DNA from: Pseudogymnoascus destructans
Lineage: Eukaryota > Ascomycota > Leotiomycetes > Thelebolales > Thelebolaceae
Direction of reading: 5' to 3'
Assembly: GCF_001641265.1 (NCBI RefSeq)
Contig: NW_020167531.1
Span: 558,001 to 622,000 of the forward strand
DNA: 64,000 nucleotides
Positions 43,157-54,282 of this stretch are shown here, one piece after another. A program made the translations under genes and the position numbers. Below the pieces are notes generated by a model. The model was not told the origin of the DNA and did no database searches. It saw only the letters and a list, made by a program, of their open reading frames with translations. Each line of letters starts with the position of its first letter. Position 1 is the stretch's first letter.

Positions 43157-45117
43157 TGAGGGTATAATTCATGATCGCGCCAATACGAACCCGCACGAAT
43201 GATTTGTGGTCGTGTCATTGTCGGACGTGGGAAGGTCGTGAATCACTTGGAAAGTCGTCAGGAGTCTTTGAGGGTTCGATCGAAGGAATCTTGGTGCGGG
43301 ACCCCGTCGCGACGTTTCGCGCAGATGTCATGTGCATAGAAGGATTAGCAGACAGACGAAGAGTTGATCAGATTGCGCAGCGTCGTAAGGTCCAGCGATA
43401 TTTTTCCTCAGAAAAGTTCGTCTTTGTCGTTTGGGGTGATGGGCGGTGGTTGGGAAAGAGGGTCGCGATGAGTCGGGTAATTCGAAACGGGGTTCTCTCT
43501 CTGACAGCGGGAGCGATAGCTAGATGGACTTTTTTAATTTTTGTTACAGTGGCACGCACAGCGGACCGCGGGGATCACGATGAAACTGGTTTGGAGTGTG
43601 AAGCAGCGAATATCGCCAGCGTTTGTCGCTATGTTTTGGTGAAATCAAGGGAGCGTGGTGTTGTTGAAAGGTCGATGCTGTTGGAAGATTGTTGGAGGTG
43701 GAGGGTGAAATGTGTAAGGGATATAAGTATCAGCCAGGATAATTCCAACAGTTTCTAGCAACGATGCTATTAAAATGGATTACTGGCTCTGTAGGTTGTA
43801 AAGCCAGCAATCTATCTTCTTATTGGCACTTATGGGAATTATCTGTTAAGATTCTAATTACGGAGTAGGAGGGATTCAATTGTACTCGGCAGCTCGCGTC
43901 CTTGTAGACCATTGTGTAGGGATGCTGTACGAGGCCGTGACTGTGTAATAGGCGTATGCTGTGCCTGGGACGGAGGTACTATACGAGTACCTTTTCCCTA
44001 ACTTTCAAAGCGACAGAGACATATAAGTTAACAATATCACTTAACTTAACCTAACTGAATAATTGCAGATTCTTCATTCAAATCAGACTTTAGCTATATA
44101 ATAAGTACCCCCTCGTATGATATTGCACTTCGCCCAGGTGCTGTTAACATGTTAACAGCCCCTTTTCTCTTTTCTACGTATTATTATAGTAGTAAATACA
44201 GAGTAAGTTACAGCTTGCAATATCTACTTTCTAACCTCCTCCTGTGCTGCCACCACTCCTAGACATGCATACCACGCTGCTAGACAGACTCTAATTATCC
44301 TTCAACCCTCCTCTAACAACCTCCCAAGTGCTTTATGTGTCTTGTGTTGGTGGCAGCTCGTTGGCTACCTCGATTCTTGGCCACCTTCCACCCAAGAAAG
44401 CTTGCAAAAAAGCTTGCAAAAAAGCTTGCAAAAAAGCTTGCAAAAAAGCTTGCAAAAAAGCTTGGTTTAGGGACCGACAAAGCATCTAGAACACTTCTTC
44501 GCCGCGCCGGAAAACCTATATCTACGATAAACTGACATATAGAAGCAGCACTTGACATAGAAATCCCAAATCCTACCAAAAGAGCGAGTCATCGACGGCC
44601 ATTCGTTGGAGCGTGCACTCGGCCCGCCAAAAGTCCCCTGCGGGTCACATACCAGTAATGCTCGGGTGTTGAAGGTCATCTCTTCCTCTTCCTCTTCCTC
44701 TTCCTCATCCCCCCCTCCACCATACACCCACTACCCATTGAACATCAAGCCTCGACGACCGCGATACCCTCACTCGACACGCTCTCCAACGAATACGACG
44801 CCGCCGACTGTCCGACTGTCCCATCCACTGCGGTCAACCTTCCACGTCCTCCCGACTCAACAGCGACCCGCGACCCGCGACCTCACAGATTGAAACCCTC
44901 CCCCAACAGGCGACAGACCCTGATTTATGCCCGCCATCAACCTCCACCATCCCAAGCACCGCGAGTGATAGGCTGCGCCAAACAAACGTTGCTGTCTGCA
45001 ATCTACCGCGCCATGAGATGGCTGACCGCGACCACATAACAGCGACTCGGTCATAATCTTCGTCAACGGTTGCGCCACGGCTGTTGCGCCGCGACTTCCT
45101 TCCCCCACCACCTCACC
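43157..45117. other. Shared promoter region, SH3 gene and palH
   Basis: A nearly 2-kb divergent intergenic region. Minus- and plus-strand frames (43171-43758 and others) lack protein character. It includes a 12-bp minisatellite (separate entry), an AACATGTTAAC-type palindrome at about 44146 and a CTTCCT tract at 44683-44710. A long 5' leader or unseen ncRNA is possible. Confidence 0.4.
44399..44463. repeat. AAGCTTGCAAAA 12-bp tandem repeat
   Basis: Five to six copies of AAGCTTGCAAAA, each with a HindIII palindrome. Both strands stay open through the array (Lys-Leu-Ala-Lys or Phe-Phe-Ala-Ser repeats), which is an artefact of the unit length. Confidence 0.93.
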
Positions 45118-47085
45118 ATGGAGGTTCGCGCCTTTTGGGACCAGGCCCACCAACCCACACCTACCTCGTCCTCGTCCACAATGGTGGCAGTGTCGAGTTG
45201 TACGCCGTTCATCCTGCCCTCGAATGGCATCATCGAGTTCAACAGCACCGTAGACGTGCTGGATCAAGTCACCCTCGGTGCTGACGCCTACTTCTACCCC
45301 AACTGCACCGGCTCCATAGCCCCAGACGTTACTGTGATCAATGGAGATGTGCCTTCGACAGACTACACCTCGTCGCTGTCCATAATATACGCCCTGGCCT
45401 CCACGACCGTTACGGCATATATGCTTGTTATCCTCCTGTGCATCACACCGCGCTCGTTCGTATCGGGCGGCACGGTCGTCCTCGGCAGCCGCGGCGGCTT
45501 CACCGGCAGCACCACCGTGCGAGAAACAGGCGTTGGCATTGGAGGCCGCCCTCTGCTACAAAAAGTCGCAGCCATAAGCGTGGCCATCTCGCTCAGCATC
45601 GCTACCGCGAATACCTTCAATATCGCCGAGGAACAATATAGTGCCGGATACATCAGTGCTGTGATGCTGCAGACGGAGGTTCTTGGAAGCAAAGAACTCA
45701 AGGTCATCATGGTCATCTCGGACACCTTCCTTTGGCTCGCACAGGCGCAGACGCTCATCCGTCTTTTCCCTAGGCAGCGGGAGAAGGTCATTATCAAGTG
45801 GACAGCCCTAGCTCTCATCACCCTCTCCGTCATCTTCAGCACCCTCGACGACTTCGTCTATGCCGGCTACACCCGCCCCGCCGCCTTCGTCGACGCCATC
45901 CCCGCGCTGAGCTACCTCTTCCAAATCGCGCTCAGCCTCCTCTACTCCGCCTGGGTCATCTACTACGCGCTCACCAAGAAGCAATACGCCTTCTACCACC
46001 CCCGCATGCGCAACATGTGCCTCGTAGCACTCATCTCCCTCGTCTCCATCCTCGTCCCCGTCGTCTTCTTCGTCGTCGACATCTCCATGCCCGACGTCGC
46101 CAGCTGGGGAGACTACGTCCGCTGGGTCGGCGCCGCGGCCGCCAGCGCCGTCGTCTGGGAATGGGTCGAGCGCATCGAAGCCCTCGAGCGCAACGAGAAG
46201 AAAGACGGCGTCCTCGGCCGCGAAGTCTTCGACGGCGACGAAATGCTCGAAGTCACCCCCTCCACCATCCTCTCCACCGACCACCGCGGCGGCGGCGGAG
46301 GCGGAACCGGATCTGGAGGTCGTGGCCCTGATCGCGACGGCCCTGGCGCAGCAGTTAAAGCCTCTGGAACCGGCGACCGCTGGCCAGGCTTAGGCGCCAC
46401 GGCCCGTCACCGCATCCCCCATCCCCCTCGCCGCCGAGCAACCTCCAACCCCATCCCCCCACAAACACCATCCACAACAACAACAACAAACCCACAAAAC
46501 CACCCCACCTGGCCCGCCCGCCCCCAGCCCGCCGCCACACCCGCCCCCCACACCGACACCGCCAGCGCCGAGAGCACCGTCTACGCAATCCGATACCACC
46601 CCATCGGCGACGCTCGCTCTGTGCGCGGCGGCAGCTTCGACGTCGAAGCACAGCATGAAGCCGTCCCCGTGGTCGCCTGGAACGAAGATTCCACCTCCGT
46701 CTCGACCTCAAAATCCGAAGGCGCTACCAGCGCACCACGACCACAACACCAGCAGCCTCCAGCACCAACATCACGCATCTGGTCCGCGATCGAAGTACTA
46801 AACCCCTTCGCGCGCTCACGACAACGCCCACCACCCGAAGTCTCAGCAATGACAGTCCGTCGCCTCCCCCGTCCCTCGCGCCGCCCTGAACCCACAGAGG
46901 AGGGGGGGAGGTGGGACTGGGACGTCCTTGGCAAGCTCGAGGATTTCGCGAGTAAACGCGCGGAGAGGGTGAGGGAGATCAGGGGTGGTGGTGGTGGGCC
47001 GGAGAAGTTACCGGTTATGCGGATCCCCGCGCCTGCTACGAGGAGGGTTGTTCCGGAGTCGGTGTCAGTGCCGGACGGTGAATAG
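45118..47085 (+). CDS. palH: PalH/Rim21 pH-sensing membrane protein
   Basis: ATG at 45118, giving 655 residues without an intron. After a Cys-containing extracellular N-terminus (VSSCTPFILPSNGIIEFN) there are seven predicted membrane spans: SLSIIYALASTTVTAYMLVI, KVAAISVAISLSIATANTF, VIMVISDTFLWLAQAQTLI, WTALALITLSVIFST, LSYLFQIALSLLYSAWVIYY, LVALISLVSILVPVVFFVV and YVRWVGAAAASAVVWEWVER. The signature WVERIEALERNEKKDGVLGRE then EVFDGDEML follows span 7. The Pro/Ser/Thr-rich cytoplasmic tail normally binds the arrestin-like PalF. PalH senses alkaline pH at the plasma membrane and starts the Pal/Rim cascade to PacC. The tail frame ends at TAG 47083, but an adjacent frame stays open to 47380 with tail-like sequence, suggesting a frameshift. 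Confidence 0.93.
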   Translation: MEVRAFWDQAHQPTPTSSSSTMVAVSSCTPFILPSNGIIEFNSTVDVLDQVTLGADAYFYPNCTGSIAPDVTVINGDVPSTDYTSSLSIIYALASTTVTAYMLVILLCITPRSFVSGGTVVLGSRGGFTGSTTVRETGVGIGGRPLLQKVAAISVAISLSIATANTFNIAEEQYSAGYISAVMLQTEVLGSKELKVIMVISDTFLWLAQAQTLIRLFPRQREKVIIKWTALALITLSVIFSTLDDFVYAGYTRPAAFVDAIPALSYLFQIALSLLYSAWVIYYALTKKQYAFYHPRMRNMCLVALISLVSILVPVVFFVVDISMPDVASWGDYVRWVGAAAASAVVWEWVERIEALERNEKKDGVLGREVFDGDEMLEVTPSTILSTDHRGGGGGGTGSGGRGPDRDGPGAAVKASGTGDRWPGLGATARHRIPHPPRRRATSNPIPPQTPSTTTTTNPQNHPTWPARPQPAATPAPHTDTASAESTVYAIRYHPIGDARSVRGGSFDVEAQHEAVPVVAWNEDSTSVSTSKSEGATSAPRPQHQQPPAPTSRIWSAIEVLNPFARSRQRPPPEVSAMTVRRLPRPSRRPEPTEEGGRWDWDVLGKLEDFASKRAERVREIRGGGGGPEKLPVMRIPAPATRRVVPESVSVPDGE

Positions 47086-48009
47086 GAGCGGCGGCGTCGA
47101 CGTGCCGCTTCCTACACCCGCGCCTTTACCTCCTGATCCGAATCCAACATCGCCGGTCATAGATGCTGATGTGCGGCCCCCCTCACCAGCACCATCGCCT
47201 GTCCAGCGCGTGAGAGAAGCCCTTGAGCAGGCTGTGGTGAGGAATGTTACTATTGGCGGGGGGTCTGCAACGTCGGGGGAGAGGTCGGCGACGACGGTTG
47301 ATAGATCGTCTACTACGAGATCGGGGAGTAGTGGGACGGTTCTAAGAATCCCGGCGCCGCCTTTGAGGGGGAGTGAGTAGAGAGCGTGTGCCTGGAGTTT
47401 TTTGGTTTTTTGGTTTGAGCGGGGCGCGGAGTGTATAAACTTCCTTTTGTGTCTTTTTTTTTGGGTGGCATAGCGCGGCGTTGGGGATTTGGGAAGGGGA
47501 AAAATCAAAGGGGATGAGGGGACCGGGTGGGCGATGATGATGGGGGAGCGTGGCGTTTTTTTGGGCCCAGAGTGGGTTAGGGACGCATGTATATACATAT
47601 ACCACAGTTTACGGACAGATATTATGGAGGGATATATCTATGCTATTCTCTACTTTGGCTTTTTATGATTTTGGGGTTTTGCATGCTGGTTCTCTGAATT
47701 AGTCGCTAACACTGTTTTCGAAGTGAATAATGGTGCTGATAGAAAAGCAGAATGAGAACAGGCTTTGAGAAACGAATTACTCATATTGGCAACTGTAATA
47801 TCAAAGCCAACCGTTACTCTAGCTACGGAGCCAAAGAGAAGCTTGTTTAGTGCTTCAGCTGTAAGTTGCACGCTAAAACGGCGAAGTATCGTATGAGGTA
47901 GCAACTTCACGTGGGCAAAAAAGCTGGCCAGTTATTATCAGACGATCCTATATTCACAAATCCCATCCCGCACAACCACGATTTCAATCACCCACCTCAT
48001 CTCCAACTA
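47086..48009. other. palH 3' side and intergenic
   Basis: 47086-47380 in the +1-shifted frame encodes SPVIDADVRPPSPAPSPVQR and VREALEQAVVRNVTIGGG, a plausible continuation of the PalH tail (see findings). The rest shows no gene. Confidence 0.45.
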
Positions 48010-48846
48010 ACATGGCATCTCACAGTGCCACAGTGGTGGAACTGACCCCGAAGCGTTATATAAACCCGAGCTAAGAAAACTTATTCCCGGGGAACTATGG
48101 GCTTCGACGGACGGCATGGTTGTTTACTTCCTCCAGACAGAGATGCCACCCAAGCCGTGGCCAAAATCAGTCGCACGCCTTCCGCCGTACTTCGCCCCAG
48201 GGATGGCGCCGCAGTATATGCCGAGGCCCTTTGGGTGGAGAGTCGGGATGCGCAATGGTGCGATTGGTGGGGGCCTGGATAGGAGGGATATGGTGGATTG
48301 GAAGCCTCTGTTTATTATTATCCGGAACCACTTTCGGGAGATAGGGATATCGATTACAGAGGTTATGTATTGGCAGAACTATCTAGTCGTTATACTTCGA
48401 CACCGAAGCATCGATATAGAAAGGCTTCCGCAGAAAGCGGGGAATATAGGAGTATTCTACTGTCAGGAGGATAGGCCGTCCACGCCCCAATCTCGCTGCG
48501 AAACCGACACGAGGCCAGAGAACTAGGTCCATCCAAAGACTAACTCCCTCCAAGGGTCGCCGAACTGACGAATTCGTTTTCTTGGTCTCATCTGATACAG
48601 ATCTCATAGAGGCAAGCTTCAAAGTCACCTCGTTCCAGCGAGTTGAGGAACAGTGGGTATTTACGATCTGGCTATACATGGGCCAGGATTCGGCAGGCGC
48701 CCTTTCTCCGGTATGGAACTACTATTTGGACTGCAGATGGAGATGTCCTTGGCTTCGTTTGATATGCCCCGGCAGTAGGGCGGATGAAGGATTGGTGCGC
48801 GAGGATCGCGGCTGATGAGTTTATTGATAGAGGAGGGTTGCTTCAC
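48010..48846 (+). pseudogene. Decayed fungal protein of unknown function
   Basis: The plus-strand frame entering at about 48035 reads EALYKPELRKLIPGELWAST, then DGMVVYFLQTEMPPKPWPKS, AIGGGLDRRDMVDWKPLFII and ISITEVMYWQNYLVVIL, ending at TAG 48524. Further along, other frames hold VLGFV then YAPAVGRMKDWCARIAADEF and IDRGG (about 48740-48840), interrupted by stops. These look like successive conserved blocks of one fungal protein, broken by frameshifts near 48460 and later and by a TGA. The order of blocks suggests a 300-400-residue ancestor, but I cannot assign a function. Confidence 0.5.
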
Positions 48847-48933
48847 AATTGTCGATACAGCTAACAGCTAAAATGCTAGATAATACATGCGTAAAGGGGA
48901 AGGAAGCAGTAACTCCACACCCAGAAGACCATT

Positions 48934-49872
48934 TCATTCCCACATTTTATAACCGGAAAAGTACTCATGCACTCTCTCCGCATAACCCATCAAATAGGGG
49001 AGCCCCTGAATTATCGCCTTCGTCTCCGGATTCCTACATCAAATTAAAATCCGCCCATAATATCTGTTCTACTCCATGGACAGATGGTAAAACTCACGCA
49101 GAAGCAGTCAACGACGACACCAAAAACCCAAACAAAAACGCATCCACATCCGTCGGCCCATCCAGACCCAAAACCCACCCCTCCCCCACCAACGCATGAG
49201 GCGCCATCCAGGTCTCTAGCCTCAGCGCTGCGATCTCAGCAGGCGAGTACCGTCCAGTGCCCTGGCCGTGGAGTGTGCGTGTTATTTTGCTATAGACGAT
49301 TTGGCCGATGATGAGTCGGGGGAGGCAGGGGATGGTGGATAGAGGACCGATGTCGCGCATGGTGTAGAAATTGGTGATCCAGTGTTCGTGGCCCTGGTGG
49401 GGTTAGTGGGGGGCAGACTGGGGGTAGGGGGTTGGATACTCACATTTAGGAAGTAGAGTTTGTCTTCCAACAGGGAGCGGATGGCGAGGTCGGTCGCTGC
49501 TTCCGCGGGGGATAGGTCTGCGTTTAAGTCTGTGATGGCTGCGGATTTTATCAACGATTTTGTGATCAGTGCAGAGTCGCTGGGCAGACAGGTAGGGACG
49601 CTCACAGCGTCGCCGAAGGGGAAACTGCCATATGTGCAGATAGATGAGGACGATGGGCAGTCCTCTGTGGTGTATGGCAGGTGAGAAAAGCGCAGGCGCG
49701 CCTCGAGCTTGACGACGAAGGGGGACCAGGTGTATGCTCCTAGATGAGTCGTTGAAAACGGAATCGGCCTTCGAGCATAAACCCGGTTGGCCGATCTGGA
49801 ATCATTCGCGCTCGATGTAGACGGTGGTGAAGGCAACTTGTGTTGTTCCTTCCAAGCCACGGACAATGGCAA
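48934..49872 (-). pseudogene. Glutathione S-transferase-like gene with internal inversion
   Basis: Exons are complement(48934-49033, 49098-49393, 49444 to about 49872), with introns of 64 and 50 bp and sites GTGAGT/CCAG and GTGAGT/GTAG. The N-terminal thioredoxin-like part has YTWSPFVVKLEARLRFSHL and SDSALITKSLIKS. The C-terminal helical part has ADLSPAEAATDLAIRSLLED, GHEHWITNFYTMRDIGPLST, SKITRTLHGQGTGRYSPAEI and DVDAFLFGFLVSSL. It ends with MGYAERVHEYFSGYKMWE. The expected K-G-K-x-P-Y segment between these N-terminal motifs is absent on this strand, but ASPKGKLPYVQIDEDD is encoded on the opposite strand at about 49600-49665, consistent with a small inversion. No in-frame ATG was found upstream. 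Probably non-functional. Confidence 0.68.
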
Positions 49873-50371
49873 GCTGATTGGCGGATGTGAAGTTCACTGT
49901 ATCAAACTACCTCAATATAAGAATCCTAAATAGTACGAATAACTTAGATAAAATGTTCCTTCTTTTTTTAAGTAGGCAAATAAGTATAAAAGTTCCTGCA
50001 AGAATGCCCCTCGCAATTTTAATCCCAAATAATGAGACACGTTTAATTCTGTTTTCCTAGATAACTGATAAACGCCGTAAGAAAAGAATAAGTTAATGCT
50101 ATAAAAGCTTTGAATCAGCAGTATGCAAAATAATTGATTCAAAACTATTGTATCGAGTACGAGGTATTATTTTAAGGCTGCTCTTGTATCCCCAGCTATA
50201 AATTAAACAGGTTAATATCAGTATGTTGGTGGTTGGAAGAAAAGATCGCCCCTATTTAGGTAGTCACTTCCTGCCGTCCTCATACTGGACGGCACCATAA
50301 TACGCCCCAATGCCCTTTTTCGGCTCTGGCGTTGTTGCCCAAATTTAAAGAGATTCTACTGTACAGATCGT
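49873..50371. other. AT-rich spacer, no gene seen
   Basis: Strongly AT-rich from 49900 to 50240, unlike the neighbouring genes; possibly an old RIP-affected repeat. ACTGGACGGCACC at about 50284 has no identified partner. Confidence 0.4.
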
Positions 50372-51128
50372 TTGAGCCCTGGAGACGATCCCTTGATCAA
50401 AGACGACGAGCTTAAGGGCATCAACCTAATGGCGGCAGTATCATGCATAAACCCACATCTCCAGGACTTGACTGTCTTACACGAGGGTTATGTCTGGAGT
50501 TCTATTATAGTCTCTTCAGTTGAGGCTTTAGCCCCTTTAAAAGGCCTTCGACGCCTCGAAACCACCTGGGAAACTTTCATTAGCCGTGGCGATATCAATA
50601 AAGAGACGGAGAACTTCCCATCGGTCCAGAGTCTTGTGGATGCCATCCCACCAAGCCTTGAGCAATTGTGTATTTCGGGTGGACCCTATCTTACGAAAAA
50701 CCACCATGATATTGCAATGGCTGTGATCTTCAAACTTCTCGAGCAGAAACATCGACACCCGGCACTTAAAACCCTGGATTTTGGATGGAAGAAGGGCCGA
50801 CAGCCAGATACGACAATGATGAACAAGAGCCGTTACCACCGAGGATTCACGGAAGAAGATCACCTAGAGGTTATGACTCGGTGCCAAGGAGCAGGCGTGG
50901 AGTTAATTCTGAAATGTGACATCACCACGCCCGAAGTGTATCTACTACTTTGTGGATGATGATGGGAACAGGACAGCATCAAGCACAGACGAAGTCCAGC
51001 ATATCGTGCATTATCCATACGATGATTATGAGAGGATTTGCAATGAGAATGGGTGCGATTTGGAGACGGGGAGACCACACGGCTGGGAATGTAACTTGAA
51101 GAGTGAGGGCATATGGGCGGATGGGTGA
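50372..51128 (+). pseudogene. F-box/LRR-like protein fragment, frameshifted
   Basis: The frame from 50372 (no ATG; open from upstream) encodes LAPLKGLRRLETTWETFISR and PSVQSLVDAIPPSLEQLCIS, typical of the leucine-rich C-terminal half of fungal F-box-like proteins. It stops at 50957. An overlapping frame (50916-51128) continues with KCIYYFVDDDGNRTASSTDE and HGWECNLKSEGIWADG, so one frameshift near 50930 is likely. The N-terminal F-box is not visible. The assignment is tentative. Confidence 0.4.
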
Positions 51129-51755
51129 TAAGCTTTGGAGGCAGAAGCTATGCGGACGGGCTGGTGTTGAGAGGGAGCCACGGATGGGTTCCGGGTCGAA
51201 GCAATATGGATGGGCAACGGAGACAGAAAACATGCATAATATGTGAGTCTAGCCACTTATTGACAAGATTAATTCATGCATATTTTGTTTGACATTTGAA
51301 AGCTTATGCAATAAGTGGGTGATAAATTTAATAAAACAGGTTTCTAGCGACCCATTTTTCTACATGTAGCTTTGTAGGCAAGGCACTGAATGAATAGATC
51401 CATATACCATAGTATATATATAGCTCTCTGGCAAAACATATTTATATCCCCCTTTATCACTATTCCTGAACAATTAATTCACCTGATGGATCCTCCATAA
51501 TTTTAGTGTGCGGTTTCCATAGAGCGAAGCCGAAAGAGCAGGTGGGGAGGTCTTGGCGGGTCGGCCACGAGTCATACTTGCAGGTGCCGAGGTGGAGGAT
51601 ATATATATATTTCTCGTTCCGCCTTGGATTATTTATTCTCCAATTTCCCGCTTTTTAACCTTTGGCCTGAGTAATTTCTTTTGACCAGTTCAGAAATTCT
51701 GCGAAGTACATAACATTCTGCCTCGGCCCTGACTTAACCCCCAACCACATCCATA
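51129..51755. other. Intergenic before GNAT gene
   Basis: AT-rich with a TATATATATA tract at 51599-51609. It contains the promoter of the acetyltransferase gene; no other gene seen. Confidence 0.4.
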
Positions 51756-52680
51756 ATGGCGACACCAGATCTCCCCCCACAGACCCTGAAGATTGGGGAA
51801 TACACTTTCACCATCTCCGAAGGCAAAGATGAGGATATCCCTGGCTTTGTCGAAGCTTTCGATGCCGCTTTCGCGGATAATCTGCTTTTCAGTACTATGA
51901 GCGGGACTGTGGACCGCGCGGTGTTGAGGGAGAAAGATATTGCGTTCTGGAAAGGGCAATGGACGATGAGTGGGCGAAGGCACTTCAAGGTTGTTGATGA
52001 GGCGACTGGGTAAGGTTATTTTTGTCTCTCATCCCATGGTTTTCCCTCGTTGCGTTGATTTATTCCCTTATCTGGATTTATAATTGCGGGGTTCGAGTTC
52101 CTTTTTTTTGGTGTCCTGGAGACGTGACGAGGACTAACGTGCGACCAGAAAAATTGCAGCTGTTACCCGCTGGTGGTTCCCTCACACCCTGACGTCTGAG
52201 GAGGTAGCCAAAGCCGAGGCGGCCAAGAACGGCCCTCAGCCGGAGCCTGTGCCAGGGACGAATGTCGGGGTGACGGAGGAGTTCGTGAAGCAGTTGAATG
52301 ATTACCGGGACAAGTGGGTGACGAATGATGATATGTACAGTGCGTTTTACCCTTCAATCGTTGATTTTCCGGCCCGAGTTGCTGGGTAATAGGGGTAGCA
52401 ACTGACCACCTGTGTAGTGATGAACATTCTCGCCGTCGTCCCTGCGTACCAGCGGCTCGGTTTGGGAAAGGCGCTGCTGGTGCCTGTGCTAAAGATGGCT
52501 GATAAGGAGGGCAAGAAGACGTATATTGAAGCGTCTGAAGCGGGCGAGAAGCTGTATCGCAGGCTTGGCTGGGTGAAAACTGGAGATACGCTTAGCCTTG
52601 ATTTTACAAAGTATGGGGCGGAGGGAAGGGTCGATCTCCAGCTTATGATGAGGGAGCCAGGGGCAGGGATTCCGCTATGA
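51756..52680 (+). CDS. GNAT-family N-acetyltransferase
   Basis: Three exons, 51756-52009, 52149-52339 and 52418-52680, with introns of 139 and 78 bp; 235 residues. The N-terminal part (EDIPGFVEAFDAAFADNLLF) and central part (KIAAVTRWWFPHTLTSEEVA) follow the fungal GNAT layout. The acetyl-CoA-binding motif A is ILAVVPAYQRLGLGKALLVP (V-x-P-x-Y-Q-x-x-G-L-G-K), followed by EASEAGEKLYRRLGWVKTGD, the usual Y-x-x-x-G-F/W-x-x-x-G end. Such cytosolic enzymes acetylate small amines or protein N-termini; the substrate cannot be inferred. Both splice junctions preserve the frame. No functional link to neighbours. Confidence 0.9.
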
Positions 52681-53106
52681 GCTGCGAGGAGCGATGAGAA
52701 TAGAGGGAAAGTGAGGAGCGATATGAGTATAGCGAGAAGATAAGATGGATGGTTATTTACTCCGTATATATACGACGTTGGAATATGAGCTCGTCCGTTT
52801 GCATGTCCCAGTGCGCCTCATCCAATTGGATGGGTGCTTGACTGCATAAGTTTCCAATGCGTGACATACATGATTAATCTGTACAAACTCAGTGGTACTC
52901 TTGCAATCGCTGGGTATTTCAAGAATTCTGTTTTTGGTGGGAGCAATTACAATTAATAACCAATTAAGGCGCGCTGTTAATACAGGCCGGATCCTGACAT
53001 ACGTTGCCATCGATTCCCAACTTCTATTTGTATACCGTCTACCCAACTCATCCATACGAATGCGGTAAATTCTCATAAACACACCACAGTAACTACTAAC
53101 AACTCC
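52681..53106. other. Convergent intergenic region
   Basis: Between the 3' ends of the GNAT and TLC-domain genes. ATGAG-containing repeats at 52690-52735; no gene seen. Confidence 0.45.
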
Positions 53107-54094
53107 TCATTTCACCTTCTTCTCCTTGCCATCTCCCTTGGGCTTGACATGTTTCCGCACAGTCGCCACCATCTTGCTGAACCAGAAGACGCTCAGAGAC
53201 ATGACGACTGTGTGGGTGCACATGAAGGCGACAGCGACCCACCCTGGAGCGCGGTGCTCAAGCGAGAGAGGTGGCTCTGAGGGGGAGTAGTAGTACAGCG
53301 TGAACGACGGCTTATCTGCTTGAATCGCAGTCCATACGTCGCCGAAGAAGGTGAAGGTTATGTAGGAACCCCAGAGCAAGCGACATGAGGCGAAGGTGAT
53401 CATCAACACGATCCCGTTGACCATCTGGATCCTAGACCTAGCCAGGCCCATCTTGCCGAGGAACCAATGGATGTTTATGAAAGGCGTGGACAGTTCGACC
53501 AGGCCATACTGGATGCCATAGTACGGACCAAAAGGGCGCTGTGAGAACAAGAATGTATTAGCAGGTGATAACGCCAGCAAGCCGAGGAAAGGAAAGGAAA
53601 GAGCGAAGGCCACGCACGAATCCCAAAATGGTGATGCAGAACCCGACGACGGCGTGAAGCAGGTCCAAAGCACCCAGTGTGCTGGCGTTGGAAGCGCAAG
53701 CACCCAGCTCCCACATGAAGTAACCAGCACCAAGAGCTTGCACGAGCCCGCCAGCACCCGTGTATCCCCAAATCCGGTCCTCCCAAGTGGCATTGGCACG
53801 TTCCTGGTCAGCCAGTATCACGTACGTCAAGGCGAAGGAGAGAAATGTCGAATTTACAAAGGATGTGACATGCATGTCCCATTGAAGCTGTGTCCGCCGG
53901 GGTAAGCCACGGTATGTGGCCGGAAACAGACGCGCAGACAGGAAGGGCGCCAGCACGGAGTTGACAGTTGTGTAGAACACAAAACCGAAAAGCACTTGGT
54001 GGGCGTGGAGTGGGAGGGTATTGAGGTGTAGCAGTTCGCACATAGGCTCGAAGGCTATGCGAAGCCACGGCGGCGGAGCGAAAGGGTCCAACAT
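53107..54094 (-). CDS. TLC-domain multispan membrane protein
   Basis: Two exons, complement(53107-53538, 53618-54094), with a 79-bp phase-0 intron (GTGCGT..CACAG); 302 residues. It has about six or seven membrane segments (VLFGFVFYTTVNSVLAPFLS; FVNSTFLSFALTYVILADQE; GIVLMITFASCRLLWGSYIT; VAVAFMCTHTVVMSLSVFWF). The central region, TQLQWDMHVTSFVNSTFLSF, ERANATWEDRIWGYTGAGGL, VQALGAGYFMWEL and FINIHWFLGKMG, matches the TLC (TRAM-LAG1-CLN8) domain of the TMEM56/Tlcd type. It lacks the double-His Lag1 motif of ceramide synthases, so a lipid-sensing or membrane-composition role is more likely. The C-terminus is basic (KGDGKEKKVK), ER-retention-like. The gene looks intact. Confidence 0.88.
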
Positions 54095-54282
54095 GGCGTC
54101 CTGTATACTATTTCTGTTGTTGTAAGAATAAAGATGGGTAGATTGGGAGATTAGCTTTCAACCATGATCGTTGATTTAGGGATTTGCGACAGGGGTTTAC
54201 TGCCGCTACTTTAAAGTAAAAGCCTAACTGGACTTCATTTACGCGCTAAATTTTGTTGGAAACGTCTTGTTCAGGGGCCGTA

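Noticed and set aside
43171..43758. A 195-codon plus-strand frame divergent from the SH3 gene
   Set aside because: Starts inside the likely promoter, has erratic composition and no recognisable motif; most likely chance.
45363..46934. Long minus-strand frames across palH
   Set aside because: Shadow frames in GC-rich coding DNA; composition is low complexity and no domain is seen.
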